This document shows positions 46,171 through 58,030 of a DNA stretch of 64,000 nt, piece after piece (position 1 is the first letter of the stretch; the number at the start of each line of letters is the position of its first letter). Under the pieces are notes generated by a model. It ran no database searches and had not been told where the DNA came from. It was given only the letters and a program-made list of their open reading frames with translations. A program made the position numbers and the translations under genes. The stretch covers positions 1,572,001-1,636,000 of the forward strand of contig JAQFVV010012536.1 of NCBI GenBank assembly GCA_028023455.1. Direction: 5' to 3'. The DNA comes from Epiperipatus broadwayi. Lineage: Eukaryota > Onychophora > Udeonychophora > Euonychophora > Peripatidae.

Positions 46171-46770
46171 GACAACCTATATAGCCACGTTATAATCATT
46201 ATTTTCATTTATTAATTTTAATATTTAGTTTTCATTAAATTGGTTTTGAATTTAACTTTTGTTTTATGTCTCAATGTTGCTCATTGGTAAATCTTTATTG
46301 ATTAGTTAATCATTAGTTAAGAGTCACAATCCATATTTTATAATTATGTCCAAGCCACACATCGTCTAATGAAAATTCTGCTGTGGCCTCATATGTGTCA
46401 TCCGCAAGGTGGTAAATCTTTGAGCATTAGTAAAGAAACTGGGGCTATATCAGATAACGTGGTTCGTACCACTCTATGCTGGTCAGCCTTGGGATGATTT
46501 GCTAAAACTCTGGATTTTGTTATACGAATGTACAGATTTGACTGTTACAATATGAATTAATCTGTGATAAATGGTGCATATATATTTATATATGCACATG
46601 TATATTTGTAAATTATTTCTATGTTAGTAATTAAAAAAATTTAAAAAATGTATTTTTATTATTTCATTCTTTTTATATTATACAATTTTGTATAAATATA
46701 TTTATAAGTGTTATTCTAGCTCTAAAATGATCACTAGATTGTTGGAATGTAGATTACCATTAAAATATCA
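46171..46770. other. AT-rich stretch, nothing recognised
   Basis: No gene or repeat family was recognised apart from the GGGGCTATATCAGA string near 46442. Confidence 0.35.
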
Positions 46771-46771
46771 C

Positions 46772-47035
46772 ATGATCACAATTTCCTATGCTGACACAAA
46801 CTGTTAAAACAGTGATAAACTCTCTGTACAGTAGAGCCACTCAGTGCAAGCCTTAGTAATAAGAAGGTTTGTGCACAAAATCCCTGTCTTGTACCTACTC
46901 CAATATCCCAGTCTAGTTTTTAGCTTGTGGGGATATTGGATGAGTAGACACTAGTTAGGTATTTATGCACAAACCTTCTTGTACCTGTTGATTACTAAGA
47001 CCTTGCACAAGGTGTTAATACTGTATGGAGAGTTT
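46772..47035. mobile_element. Family B repeat, copy 4 (rearranged)
   Basis: It begins TATCACATGATCACAATTTC and has the inverted ends AACTCTCTGTACAGTAGAGC / GTATGGAGAGTTTGA. At 46899-46930 an inverse hammerhead half (TCCAATATCCCAGTCTAG, then TTTTTAGCTTGTGG) is fused directly to GGATATTGGATGAG in the other direction. The CTGATGA part is lost, so it looks like a recombined inverted pair. Confidence 0.6.
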
Positions 47036-47178
47036 GAAATTTAGAAAGAGTAAGATAGGCATTATATTTGATAATTGTATTCATATCATTCATCACTAAA
47101 TAGAAAAAGAAATGTTAATGAAGATATAACTATTGAAAATCTATTTGAAATATTAGAGCCAGAAAACAATACAAATCA

Positions 47179-47289
47179 AGCATTATTAGTTAAGAGGTCA
47201 GCGCAGCTGCCTTGCAAGCAAGCAGTTTCTTGCAGATAGTTGTTGCGGGTTTGCTTCCCGGCCGATGCTATGACATATGGGAAAAAAAA
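47179..47289 (+). mobile_element. tRNA-derived SINE (family T), copy 4
   Basis: CAAGCATTATTAGTTAAGAG, then GTCAGCGCAGCTGCCTTGCA, then TTGCGGGTTTGCTTCCCGGC, then CGATGCTATGACATATGGGA and an A run. The B box is intact in spacing. Confidence 0.7.
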
Positions 47290-47839
47290 TAGCTTTATCT
47301 TGTGAAGAATATATTCTACAGAATTAGAATATTAATTGTTGTTATTGGAATAATTGTTGTTATTGGAAATATAAAGATGAGAATAACAGATACTGGAAAG
47401 CTTTAATTAAAATCAAAAGATGAATTTTGTGTTAGAAGATAGAAAGTACCACCATATTTAAAAAAAACAGTAAGGGAGCAGTATATTAATACACAAGGAT
47501 ATGTTTTCTTTACAAATTGGTTTGTACAGTCCTCTCACTCATCTTCCGAAGTTAGAAAAACTATACTCATTTATAAGATATTGCTATGGTTATGAATTTT
47601 GAAAAATAAAAGAATTATGAACTTAACAGATCATTTATTTTTGACATAATTTTTGATATTATCTTATTAATTTGCATGTTAATATAAAAATGTCCATGTT
47701 TCACATATGTAGTGCACCACATGTTAAGCTAATATTGTTGATAAATTACAAAATAGGCACAGATTAAAGTTTTAATTAAACATGCATTCAGTTTCTACTT
47801 AAATATTATGTATGAAATAAGTGCTGGGTTTTGAATTGA
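47290..47839. other. AT-rich stretch, nothing recognised
   Basis: No gene or repeat was seen. Confidence 0.35.
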
Positions 47840-47935
47840 TGTTTTAGATCTAGTGTCTGAATATTCTAACTCTTCACTGAGGTGAGCCATAAGCTCGAAC
47901 TCAGTTGGTCTGGAGATAGGAATGTTCTGGATAGA
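47840..47935 (+). ncRNA. Hammerhead relic related to 26434-26489
   Basis: TTTAGATCTAGTGTCTGAA matches the sequence 5' of the hammerhead at 26434-26489. The core region reads ACTCTTCA, CTGAGGT, GAGC-CATAA-GCTC, GAAC, TCAGTTGGTC, TGGAG. Stem II is perfect, but CTGAGGA has become CTGAGGT and GAAA has become GAAC, so it should be inactive. Confidence 0.5.
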
Positions 47936-49288
47936 GATTTTAAATATTTTTTCATACCTCACTTATCAATTAAGAGCTTGTTTGAGCTATTGGTATGCTC
48001 TCTGTATTACATTTTTGTAAATACAAGCTTATAAAAGTAATGTCACATTATATATGATTTGCTTTTTTTGATTGTTATAATACCTATTTAAATAATTACC
48101 CTGGATTCAAATCCCATGCAATATAGCATAAAATTTTGATAATGGCAAATGAAATGTGATTCTAACTTTATTTTGTTGTTTTATTCTTATATGAATAAAT
48201 ATAAAATACTCATTATCTCTTTATCTTGTGTTCTTTGCTATAAACAATATATTTGTAGTTCTTATAATTTAACTTAGAATCTCTTGTATCTCCCTGACCT
48301 AGTGGGATATAAAAGAAAAATAAGGTGTTAACATTTTTGTCTGATGCATACTAATTTTTTCTCTTAAGATGGTCCCAAAAAAAAGTGTTTTGGCTCTTAT
48401 CTCAGCCATTTCTGCGCTTCTTTTTTAATTTCATCAGCATTAAAGAAAGCATTTACTTATGCAGAGGCTTATATTTATCAAAATGCATAATAATCTAATT
48501 TTTAACACCAATTCCTGTGTGGTTACTATATGGGATGAAATTTAGTATATTTAAATAGTGTTTAAATCAACATCAGGCTTGTTATCATAGAATTCTTTGA
48601 AGGATATTAATCGAAAGATACGACTTCTTATTCATTGTCCATGAATGTTCTATAAAGTTTAGTAATATTCAAATTAGATAATCAGAAAGACCCAAGGAGA
48701 TGTTTAACAAATGTTTCCACATAAGTTATTGGAATTAAATAATTGGATCAATATATCCTTCTATGAGAAAGGTAAAATATGCTCAGTCACAATAATGTAT
48801 TGGACAACATATTTTATACTTAATAACACTGTAAAATTATCATCACCAGTAATGGTAATAAACACCATCATAGTATGGTTTATTCCTGAAGAGTTCTTGA
48901 GAAATCATCATGCAGCTGGAACTGCTATTCATGGACCTGAGCTCCAAGTCCACCATTCTATCACTGTACTAAACTCTACAAAGCAAAAGAATCAAATGGT
49001 TTATTACTCAGTTCATAAGAATTTAAGGTATCAGAAATGTCAGGGGTAAAACCATGATCCATGTACCTTGAATTCTATAAAGTCTACACTCTAATTTTAA
49101 TAAAAGTAATAAACAGATGAATATTTACACTAGTTATTCTTAAAGGACTTAACAAAAGAATTAAAACACCAAGGCAAAGTAGCTCAAAGCTTGCACGTCA
49201 AATTCTGATTTTTTTTACTTATACAGGAATGAAAGTATGGATATCCCTATATTTTTACACTATAAGTTTAAATTAGTTCTATACCATT
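47936..49288. other. AT-rich stretch with one 112-codon open frame
   Basis: The plus-strand frame at 48711-49049 includes MVINTIIVWFIPEEFLRNHH. I do not recognise a domain, and there is no supporting codon or neighbour evidence; it is probably chance. No other feature was seen. Confidence 0.35.
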
Positions 49289-49470
49289 AATATAATCTAT
49301 GTTCTTTATTACTTTTCATAATGCTTTTTTACAACCCACTATTACAGTTTTGATTGCCCAACAATCTTTTTCACAACTTCCTGAAGAAGATTGCTGGGGC
49401 AATCAAAATTGTCATAGTGGGTTGTAAAAAAGCATTGTAAAAAGTAATAAAGAACATAGATGATATTAAT
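49289..49470. mobile_element. Hairpin element with CTGAAGA motif
   Basis: The arms 49289-49374 and 49384-49470 are inverses (AATCTATGTTCTTTATTACT, ATAATGCTTTTTTACAACCC, ACTATTACAGTTTTGATTGC). The right arm reads CTGAAGA (49381-49387), AGATTGC-TGGG-GCAATC, AAAATTG: a hammerhead-like CUGANGA, stem II and AAAA where GAAA is expected. It fits the group of decayed stem-plus-GAAAC repeats. Confidence 0.6.
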
Positions 49471-50404
49471 ATTACATGGATTTGGCAATGCAATAGGAAA
49501 GATAAAGTTAAACTAGTTGTCTCATCTTCTTATAAGAACACATTATTGTTTGGCAACTATTCACCAGAGTATTTAAAGCAGACTGGAGATATAATAATTG
49601 TATGAAGTTCGACTACCAAGTGTTAAAATTCAGAGAAGCCAGTCTGATTGTTAGACCTATTCTCCATTGTCAGACATAAATTCTTTCAGTTAGAAAAAGT
49701 GTAAACAATGATTTGTCCTACTATACAATATACTTCTGAATATACATCTTAAGTGATGACCTGAAAATAGATGCTTCCCATAAATGTTTTTCTTGTGAAA
49801 CTAATGGTTAGAATAGATGCGCTCTAAAGTTGTGCACATATTTACTGTGATTTATTCTACTGTAGGTTTGTTTTTGGTTAATACTTTGTAATGTTGATTG
49901 ATTTTACCCAGTAAATATTAATTTTTGACCAGAGTCAGTTCTAACAGACTTCATGATTCCATTTTTTAATAATATGGTTATTACATTTTTAAGTTTGTTT
50001 ATTATAAAACATTAAACACTTCTAATGATCAGATAATTGGACTCCTACTGTTTGAACTTTTATAAACTTACATAATTTTGATGTTGTTTTTATCATCATA
50101 TGGAAAAAAAGTATATCAATCTTCTATTAGATATATCTTAATCATCTTTTTAGAGGTCTATTTGCAATAAAAGAACAAATGTTACAATGAGCATGTCATT
50201 TCATTTTTAAGCTGCATTGTGTGAAGTGTATAGAAGAAATATGATGAATACTTTAGTATTTTGTATAATTATGGCATAAACATATATATTACTTAATATT
50301 AAGTTAGTTCATATAATTATTTTCATGGATTTTTTACTGGCTAAGGAAAATTGAACGTTTTTGTCATTGAATTATGTGGCTTATATATATATATATATTA
50401 CTTT
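49471..50404. other. AT-rich stretch, nothing recognised
   Basis: No gene or repeat was seen. Confidence 0.35.
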
Positions 50405-50730
50405 ATTGTTAAAAGGAGGTTGCCATGACAACAGTTTGAAATTGTTGATTGTTATTGATATTGGGATAAATGTTAACTGGTTTTTAATGTTATTACTTAA
50501 TGAATAATATTTCTGTAGTGTAATTGTCACTACAGCTTTGTCACGCAAGGTTGAGACCAGTTTCTAGTTGTTTTTAACATCTTGTGGAAGAGTGAAATCA
50601 TAAACATGTTATCAAAGATGTGTGATCACATGATGCACATTTTGTGATAAACCAGCACTTGTAAATAGATAGTCTTTACTCTAAAGAATGACTAATGAAA
50701 ATTATTAATATATATTACTTGTATGGAAGT
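50405..50730. repeat. GAGGTTGCC repeat plus family D copy
   Basis: AAAGGAGGTTGCCATGACAA (50413) is a copy of the repeat duplicated at 42937. It is followed by family D (AATAATATTTCTGTAGTGTA at about 50503, GTTGAGACCAGTTTCTAG at 50550, CTTGTGGAAGAGTGAAATCA at 50580). The hammerhead region is reduced to ATGCACATTTTGTGATAAAC, then CAGCACTTGTAAATAG. Confidence 0.55.
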
Positions 50731-50784
50731 TTGTGATAATAACATTTTACTTATAAATATACGTTGGACTATTTGACAAAATAG

Positions 50785-50865
50785 CCTAGTTTGTTAGAGT
50801 GAACCTTAAGTTCAGTATTCACAAATCTAAAAGTCCCAGGTTTGATTCCCATGCCAGTACTATCA
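50785..50865 (+). repeat. Decayed tRNA-like sequence
   Basis: TAGCCTAGTTTGTTAGAGTG is like a tRNA D arm and A box, and GTCCCAGGTTTGATTCCCAT is close to a B box, about 45 bp later. The acceptor stem is not recognisable. It could be a tRNA pseudogene or the head of an old SINE. Confidence 0.45.
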
Positions 50866-51184
50866 CTATTCGGGCTAGTAATATCTGTAAAACAGAGAAT
50901 AAAACTACTCGTAACAGTTGGATGTATCTGCAAAGTTTAATTTTTTCTAAAGACTTTTAACAATTCTAAATAATGGAAATAGTTCAACATATATATATAT
51001 ACTGTATAAAAGTTATTTGCCATTAAGATAACAATTTTTTGACTAAAAGCAAAATATAAAATATTTCCCCTTCCCTTCTCAAATAAATAAAACTGATTTC
51101 GGAGTTCGCAAAGTAATCGCTTTAAGAAATAGAAAATTTTCAGTATCAACATTTGGTTTTTAAAAAAATAATTAGGGCAAATTT

Positions 51185-51660
51185 CTATTTTTATATATAA
51201 TTTGAAGGGATTTGAACACCTACTTTCAAGCTTTTTATAGCTATCCACTTCATCTTATATAATTGATACACATGACCACATGTGAAAAAGATAAATGATC
51301 TCTAATATACGTATTTTGTACTGAAACAGCACTCATCAATCGGTCCAGATCATCATCTTTCTTACAGATATATATATATAATCAGCGCTCAGTTTATATT
51401 AAGGTAGCAATTCTTCAAACTTTAATGGACAGGCTTCAATCTTCTCCGCCTCTAACTCTTCAATCAACCATATTATTGAAAATCTGATGGTGGACTGCTC
51501 ATCTTAATATAAACTAAGCATTTATTATGTATATAGATCAACTGATGAGCACTGGTTCAGCGATATATATATATTGGAGACTTTCTCCCTCATGTTTGTA
51601 GTCTTGGGTTATATAAGAATGAGTGGATAGCTGAAGGCATTTTGAATGTATGTGTCTAAT
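51185..51660. mobile_element. Family C inverted pair
   Basis: A minus copy (51200-51480) is followed by a plus copy (51490-51650). The minus hammerhead relic at 51289-51357 reads GATC, TGG, ACCGA, TTGATGA, GTGCTGTTTCAGTAC, AAAA, TACGTATA, TTAGA, GATC. The plus relic (51531-51585) has CTGATGA, GCACTGGTTCAGC, then GATATA with GAAA lost. Both should be inactive. Confidence 0.6.
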
Positions 51661-52386
51661 TACCTCTAAAGTTCAATACATACAATATACTTGTATTTAA
51701 ATAATTTTTCTATAATATCTCTTTTATTATAGATGAATATTCAAAAGCTTTTCTCTAAAAAAAAAAAAAAAACAAGGATTGAAAAGAAAATCTAATTTCG
51801 GAATTCTAACGTTGTTTTAAGATTTTTTTTCTCTTTATGTTTTACGAATGCGCTTATCTATTCTGTTTTAGTTTTAATTAAATTATATTAATGAAGGTAC
51901 AGTTTTTCATGTGCTTTAGTTTTTAAGTGCTTAATGAAGTTATTTTTTTTAAAAAAAAAAAGGTCAGAAACATAATATTGTGTTTTTAATACTTTTAGAA
52001 AAGGCTTTAACTATTATCATATGCACTTTGAACATAGTCAAACGATGAATTTTTTATTGACTATAGAGAGATCTCTCAAACCTCGTTGACAGCTATTAAT
52101 TTTTAATTAATTTAAATTCAAATTAGCCTTATTGATAATCTTTTTTTGGTAGTATTACGTTTGGAGAAGAAATGATAATGTTAGTAAATTTACGTTCCAT
52201 GCGTATGATCTTGGATTAGAGGGTTAGGTAGTTGAGGATTTCCAAGCATCTTAGGTTTGGTTGGTAAATTAGTACCTAGTTATTCTCAGAAGGTAAAGTA
52301 GAGAAGTAGAAATGCAAACACTCTCACCAACTGCCGTTTGACTACATTGATATTTTCTTCTTCTTGAGTATTTTATATGTATGGTT
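51661..52386. other. AT-rich stretch, nothing recognised
   Basis: Only A/T homopolymers (51756-51772, 51948-51961) are notable. Confidence 0.35.
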
Positions 52387-52401
52387 GCAAAAGATATCTT
52401 T

Positions 52402-52470
52402 TTTTTTTTCATGTGTCAAAGCATCAGCTGGGAAGTAAACCCGCAAACCACTCGACCACCAACGCTTGAC
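52402..52470 (-). mobile_element. tRNA-derived SINE (family T), copy 5, with 15-bp duplication
   Basis: GCAAAAGATATCTTT lies at 52387-52401 and 52471-52485, exactly flanking a short minus-strand copy: GTCAAGCGTTGGTGGTCGAG, TGGTTTGCGGGTTTACTTCC, CAGCTGATGCTTTGACACAT, then an A run. The part between the A box and the B box is deleted. The duplication and A tail show that family T moves by LINE-type retroposition. Confidence 0.85.
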
Positions 52471-52485
52471 GCAAAAGATATCTTT

Positions 52486-55400
52486 GTCCAGTAATTTGAC
52501 ATTTAAATCTGTTTAATTTTTATTTTTTACATGAGGTAAATATCGTTATTTTTTACTCATCACATTTTATTGTTTTGATGTATGTTGGCGGTGATGAGAT
52601 TCATCAAAACCCCCAAAGTATGATTTTAGGCAATGCTTGAAACTTCAAAAATGTACTTTGGTTGAACGTTCATTTCGATTACATAATAAATTATCGGAAA
52701 AAATACAAAAAGCAATGTATAAACAAAAAAGCACTTGACTACAACAGACTTAATTCTTTTATTTATGAAAGTTTTATCTCAACAGTGGGAAAACTGAGGC
52801 TCAAGAACTGCAGGGGACTTCCAATACATTATGAATATTGGTTTTTATTGCCATTATCTTTAATCTTTTACATTAACAATCTATAGCTGTATAGTATGAA
52901 CCAATATTCGAATATTTTATGTAATATTTGATAAATTTTACAAGCGCTATTGTTTAGATTGTAACAAACTATAGAACGTAATCATTCTTTCCTCACAAGC
53001 TCCGTTAAACAGTGGTGTTCAATCTGCAAGGGTACTCTCGTCCCAATCACTAAATTAAAAATAAGAAATGGATTTAATGTGAGCAATTTATAAATTCATG
53101 CTCTCACTTCTAGATATTCAAGGTTGGCTCATATAATTATATTTGGTTTCGAAAATAAGCCGGTCAACTCTTATTTCCTTAAAGTCTCTTTCTTGTGGCT
53201 GATGCAAGAATATCCTTGCAGTATGAACACCAATATTTCATTTTATAAATACTTCAAAGTTAAAATAAAATACATATTTTGATACTAAATTTTTAGCTGG
53301 ATTTTATTAGTGTATTTTAAATAGTGTATCAATATTTGATGACCTGTGTTGCTCCTTCCAAAATTAGTTCCAAAAGTGATTACTGCAGTTCTACAACATT
53401 CTGAAATGTACAAAAAGTATTATATAAAATTTATGCAGAAGTTGTTGAAAACCCCCAGCAAGCTATAAGTAAATAAATACAACTGCTGATAAAAAGATAC
53501 AAAATGAGCCCATGTGTATTTTTGTATCGATCTTATGTAAGCGTTCAAATAATTGACATGTTACAATGCAGAGCGTGAATTCTATATATCAACGTAAATT
53601 CAGGATACCTGTAAATTATTCTGGAATCACTATAAGCCATCAGGAGGGGAGATGGTTATGCCTCATAATTAACAATCCTTGAATATTAAATGAATCAACA
53701 GTTAATAGATTTAAATATTGATTGTGATAACTCTAAATTGTAACATTAAAGTAAATTGAATGTTTATGTAAGATCCAAGCTAAAATACACATTAGCTCTT
53801 TGGTACTTTTTGTGGATATATTTTGTTTAGTTTACTTGTAGGCCACTAGGTGTTTCAATAACTTCCACATAAACTTTATCTATATTTAAACTATCACAAT
53901 TACTGTTTAAAAAATATTATATGTGACTTTTATTACTAAAGAATTTGCTACTCCTGATTTATTTCCTAAAAATATTGATTTTTTATTATGTATTTTTAGC
54001 CTTTTGCTGATTCACTCATTTAAGAGAGATCAAAAAGAAAATCTCCATCCATAGTTTGAATTTTTATATGAACACTTTTATCAACTATTTATACATCAAT
54101 TTTTGACTTAAGTATTGCATATATTTAAAGATGGAAATGTAATGATTTTCCCCTTTCATGACTGATCTAATGCTGTAGGTGATATTTATTTAAACAAAAT
54201 TTGAGTTTCCATGCACTTTAAAATATATTTATGTTCGACACTGAATATTATATTAGTAATCTATATAAGGTTTCATTGTAATTATCAAATTATGGATGAT
54301 AGGGAATAATATCCAGCCAATGAACTTGTTTGGATTGAAAATTGACTTTAGCAAATGTTTTTTTTAATTTTTCAGTCCAGTAGATCTATTAATAATGTTT
54401 ATTTGCAGCATTTAACATTAAGCTATTTCACAATTTGTTAAACTTTTTAATTTTCATTATGAAGTTTTATCATGCCAGAGATCAAACAATTGAATTTGTG
54501 TTTTCACCCTCTACTGAGAAATTTTGCAAACTTTTCTTTTACAGCTTTAATATTTACATATATATTTTTTCTAATATTTTAATTTAAAAAAAAATCAAAA
54601 CATATCAGAATAATCGAATAAACAGGTCTTCAAAGTTTCTTAAACTCTACAATGATGTGTGCCTATTATAACTTGGACAATCTTATTTTGAGATTACTTT
54701 GAGAAAATATTACAATAGACTAAAAAATTGATTTTTTTGGAACGTTTATGATTATTTTTGTATTGTAAATGTATCATAATTATGAGAAATCAAAATATAT
54801 ATTATTACATATTTATTTTTTACAGAAATGTTTTATTTTTAAATATAAAAGAATAGATTCTTCTGAATATTGTTACTATAAAGATTACAGTCACAGGAAA
54901 CACAGCTGTCTAGAAATATCATCACTAAACAGTCTGTTATAACATTTAGCGATATTATAAAAATTCCCAAAAAAATTAAACTTTTAAAGCATAAATTGAT
55001 AGATTTACTAGATATTAAAAATAATTCATTCAGATTTTTAAAAGAAAATCAAACAAAAAAGATTCCGTTCATTTTGCAAATTGAATCTGCTCCACCTGAA
55101 ATTTGATGATGTGATGGCATTTTGTTTTGATTAAAATCTAAATTTTAAAATAATTCCAAAAATTAAATGTGATTTTTTAAAATTAATTAATTTTTAAACA
55201 AAAATATCTATCAAATGAAGTCAAATTTATTATAGTCTGTTAAATAATAATGGTTTAATATTAAAGTGAATGTTGAAAGCTTAAAGTAAGTGAGAACAAA
55301 GAAATCTGTCAGAATACAGGAGAAATGATGGTTTTTATTATATAGTAACAATACAGCAGTGAAGTTATTAAAATCATCATCCTCAAAAGCATCAATAAAC

Positions 55401-56181
55401 AGATCATTATTTTACTGAGCACAAAAAATTATCAAAAAAATCAGCATCAGAATCCAATCCATATAGTAATAAGTGGTGAACATGGTCCACCAGCAATAAT
55501 CATCTAGAGTCAACAGTAATTCCTTGTGACTGGACTTATATGAGACATGATATAAACTTATCACCATCAAGCTAATGTCAAACTTGGGACATATAAAAAC
55601 AATCATCAAAATTTTATCTGTACTCACATATTTAAGTGCTAAAATACCTACAATAACAAACATAAAAAATACTGTGTTCATAATATCAATGCTGATTATT
55701 ATCAACACTCATGACCATTTGGTATCATGGTTGTATTGCTCATCAATGAACTAGCAATCATTCTAAAATACATAAACAAAATGAACTATGTAGATTTTAA
55801 AGGTGATCTTTTCCTTTGTGTCATACAAATAATTCTATAAATTATCTGGGTATCCATAAACATATATATATATGGTGGGTGTGTGCATGCAAATATTATG
55901 TTTATGCTAGCTTTGGAATTTACAAAAGGACCCTGGTAATTGTGAACAAGAGAAAATATACACATTTAATTCACTCTATTACTAAATAATTTCACTGGAA
56001 TGACCTTCAAATCCTATAAAGCATAATTTTATGATGAAATCAATCACATACACACTGGTAATTTGCAGAACAGATAGATAAAAGAATAAATGCATCAAAA
56101 ATAATTTCATTAATTATTATTTTTTAAAACAATTATTTAATAAAGTTAATTATAAATTTATTAAATGCACATTGATTATGT
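52486..56181. other. Long AT-rich stretch, nothing recognised
   Basis: The open frames at 52662-52886 and 55412-55708 (minus) have no recognised motifs and fit chance in AT-rich DNA. No repeat family seen elsewhere in the window recurs here. Confidence 0.4.
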
Positions 56182-56269
56182 AAGTAATATTTACTGAGGC
56201 TATAACCTCTATAATATGCGTATTTTATACGCATATTACAGAGGTTATAGCCTCAGTAAATATTACTTA
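56182..56269. repeat. Near-perfect 41-bp hairpin
   Basis: AAGTAATATTTACTGAGGCT, then ATAACCTCTATAATATGCG (from 56182), pairs with CGCATATTACAGAGGTTATA, then GCCTCAGTAAATATTACTT (to 56269). There is one mismatch and a centre of only a few bases. It could be a fresh palindrome, a tiny MITE, or a hairpin RNA source if transcribed. Confidence 0.85.
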
Positions 56270-56388
56270 ATAAAGTTAACTAAATAATAAACAAACAAAA
56301 AATTTAGTAAATGATAACATGACAAACTCTAAAGTTAATAGACAGAATCAACTCTATCCATATAGTATACAAATAATGTTATACAATA

Positions 56389-57449
56389 CACCTGGGTCTC
56401 TTTTTACGTGGACTTATTTAACATGATTTTGAAGTTACGCGATTCATGTTTCACTGGAAATAGAATTCCGATAATGTGCTATTACTTTAAATAATAAATT
56501 TTGCGCACTTACATTATATTGAAAGTAATAGCACATTATTGGAATTCGACTTTCATCTTAGTAATTTCAATATTTTCAGTGCTTTATAATAGTAAGATTT
56601 TATGCAATAATGAAATTAAAATCATGATTTCTGCATTTTATGTATACACACATTAAATTTTACAAGATTATAATGTAAATTTGTTCAAACATTGTGTGTG
56701 TTAATTTTACATTTTAAATCACATTCTGTTTTTGCTTTTTAAAAAAGAATGTAATCAATTATTAATCATTTAGTGTCCACAAATTTATTTTTAAAAGGTG
56801 AGTAATAGCAGTGGGCACAATTAAATTTGACAATTAAAAATTAAAATCTGATTTTTAATTGTAATTAACAATTTAAAAATTATTTACGGTGACTTGAAAT
56901 TAATGTGATGTGAAATTTGATTTTTAAACGGAATTGAAAATTAAAAAATTAAAGATAAAAATAATAATTTAATTTTTAGTTGTTAGTTTCATGAACAATT
57001 AATAAAATCATCATCTCAAAGATTAATTACTAATTACATTGTCACCAGAAAACCATTAACACAACATGAGAGTGACGTTAGTGCTAGGTGTATTTTCTCT
57101 TGTGAAGAATCTGATTGTTTACCAGTTTGCAAACGAACATGTAAATTACTGTAAATTATGCATAAAAATATATTGTTTTGAATAAAATTAAATATTATAG
57201 TTAAAAAAAGTTTGTCTTGTATCAATTTTTTTCAAATTTGAAATTTTTTATTAGTCATATTTTATTTCCTTATTTTTTGTGTGCAAATTTTAAAATAATT
57301 TTACGTTGGTGCTTTGCTTTTACATGATTTTTGAAAAATCACAGTCCATATCCCCCCTTTTTCAAGGGAAGTTATGTCTATTTTTGCGCGATTTCATTTG
57401 CGCGTGTTTTCTGAGGAACCTATCTATCGCGTAAAACGAGACCCAGGTG
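56389..57449 (-). mobile_element. 1.06 kb TA-flanked inverted-repeat element, copy 2
   Basis: This is the same element as 26820-27892 but in opposite orientation, bordered by TA at 56387-56388 and 57450-57451. The ends CACCTGGGTCTCTTTTTACG and GCGTAAAACGAGACCCAGGT are cleaner inverses than in copy 1. The internal hairpin (GAATTCCGATAATGTGCTAT / ATAGCACATTATTGGAATTC) is near 56465-56548. No transposase. Confidence 0.8.
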
Positions 57450-57451
57450 TA

Positions 57452-57604
57452 CATACAATTATTATTCACTTCTAAATCTCCTTCCCTAATTAATATTTAA
57501 TTTAGATAATAAGTTATTTGCTTACATTATCCAAAATTATTTCACAAGAAAGAAAGTACATTTAACTTGAATCTTTCTTCCCTTTTTCATTTGAATTTTA
57601 ACCA
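57452..57604. other. Short AT-rich spacer
   Basis: No feature was recognised. Confidence 0.35.
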
Positions 57605-58030
57605 ACAAAACATCACATGACTATTATTTCCTATGCTTACACAAGCTGTTTGCAACAATAGCAAACTTCATACAGTAGTGTCACCTAGTGCAAGCCACAG
57701 TAATCAATGGATGCAAGAAGGTTTGGGCATAAAATTCCTATCTAGAACCTACTCATCCAGTATCCCAGACTAATTTCTAGCTTGTAGTGTTTATAAATGA
57801 GAAACCTTGGATATGGGTGCACTGTTAGAGGGTTGCATTAGATTCTAAGATCTGGATACACAATGCTCACTGATCCAAGATTCCTCACTGATAAAAGCCA
57901 CAAGCTAGAAACTAGTCTGGAGATATTGGAGAGTGTGGACTAATCAGATTTTATGCACAAATCATCTGGCATCCATTAATTATTATGAATTGCACTGAGG
58001 GGGCATTACTGTATGGAGGGTTTGCTTCTG
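57605..58030. mobile_element. Family B repeat, copy 5, inverted hammerhead pair
   Basis: The leader CAAAACATCACATGACTATT begins it, and CATACAGTAGTGTCACCTAG / GCATTACTGTATGGAGGGTT are the inverted ends. A minus-strand hammerhead relic (57755-57812: TCCAAGG, TTTCTCA, damaged core, ACAAGCTA, GAAATTAGTC, TGGGATACTGGA) faces a plus-strand one (57874-57930). Confidence 0.65.
57874..57930 (+). ncRNA. Hammerhead-like motif, family B copy 5
   Basis: TCCAA/TTGGA and CCTCA/TGGAG form stem I. The core is CTGATAA (57888-57894), where the invariant G8 is A. Stem II is AAGC-CACAA-GCTA, GAAA is at 57908-57911, and stem III is ACT/AGT followed by C. The G8 change should abolish cleavage. Confidence 0.5.

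Noticed and set aside
48711-49049. 112-codon open frame as a host gene
   Set aside because: No recognisable domain, splice context or neighbouring exon. Open frames of this size are expected by chance in 64 kb.
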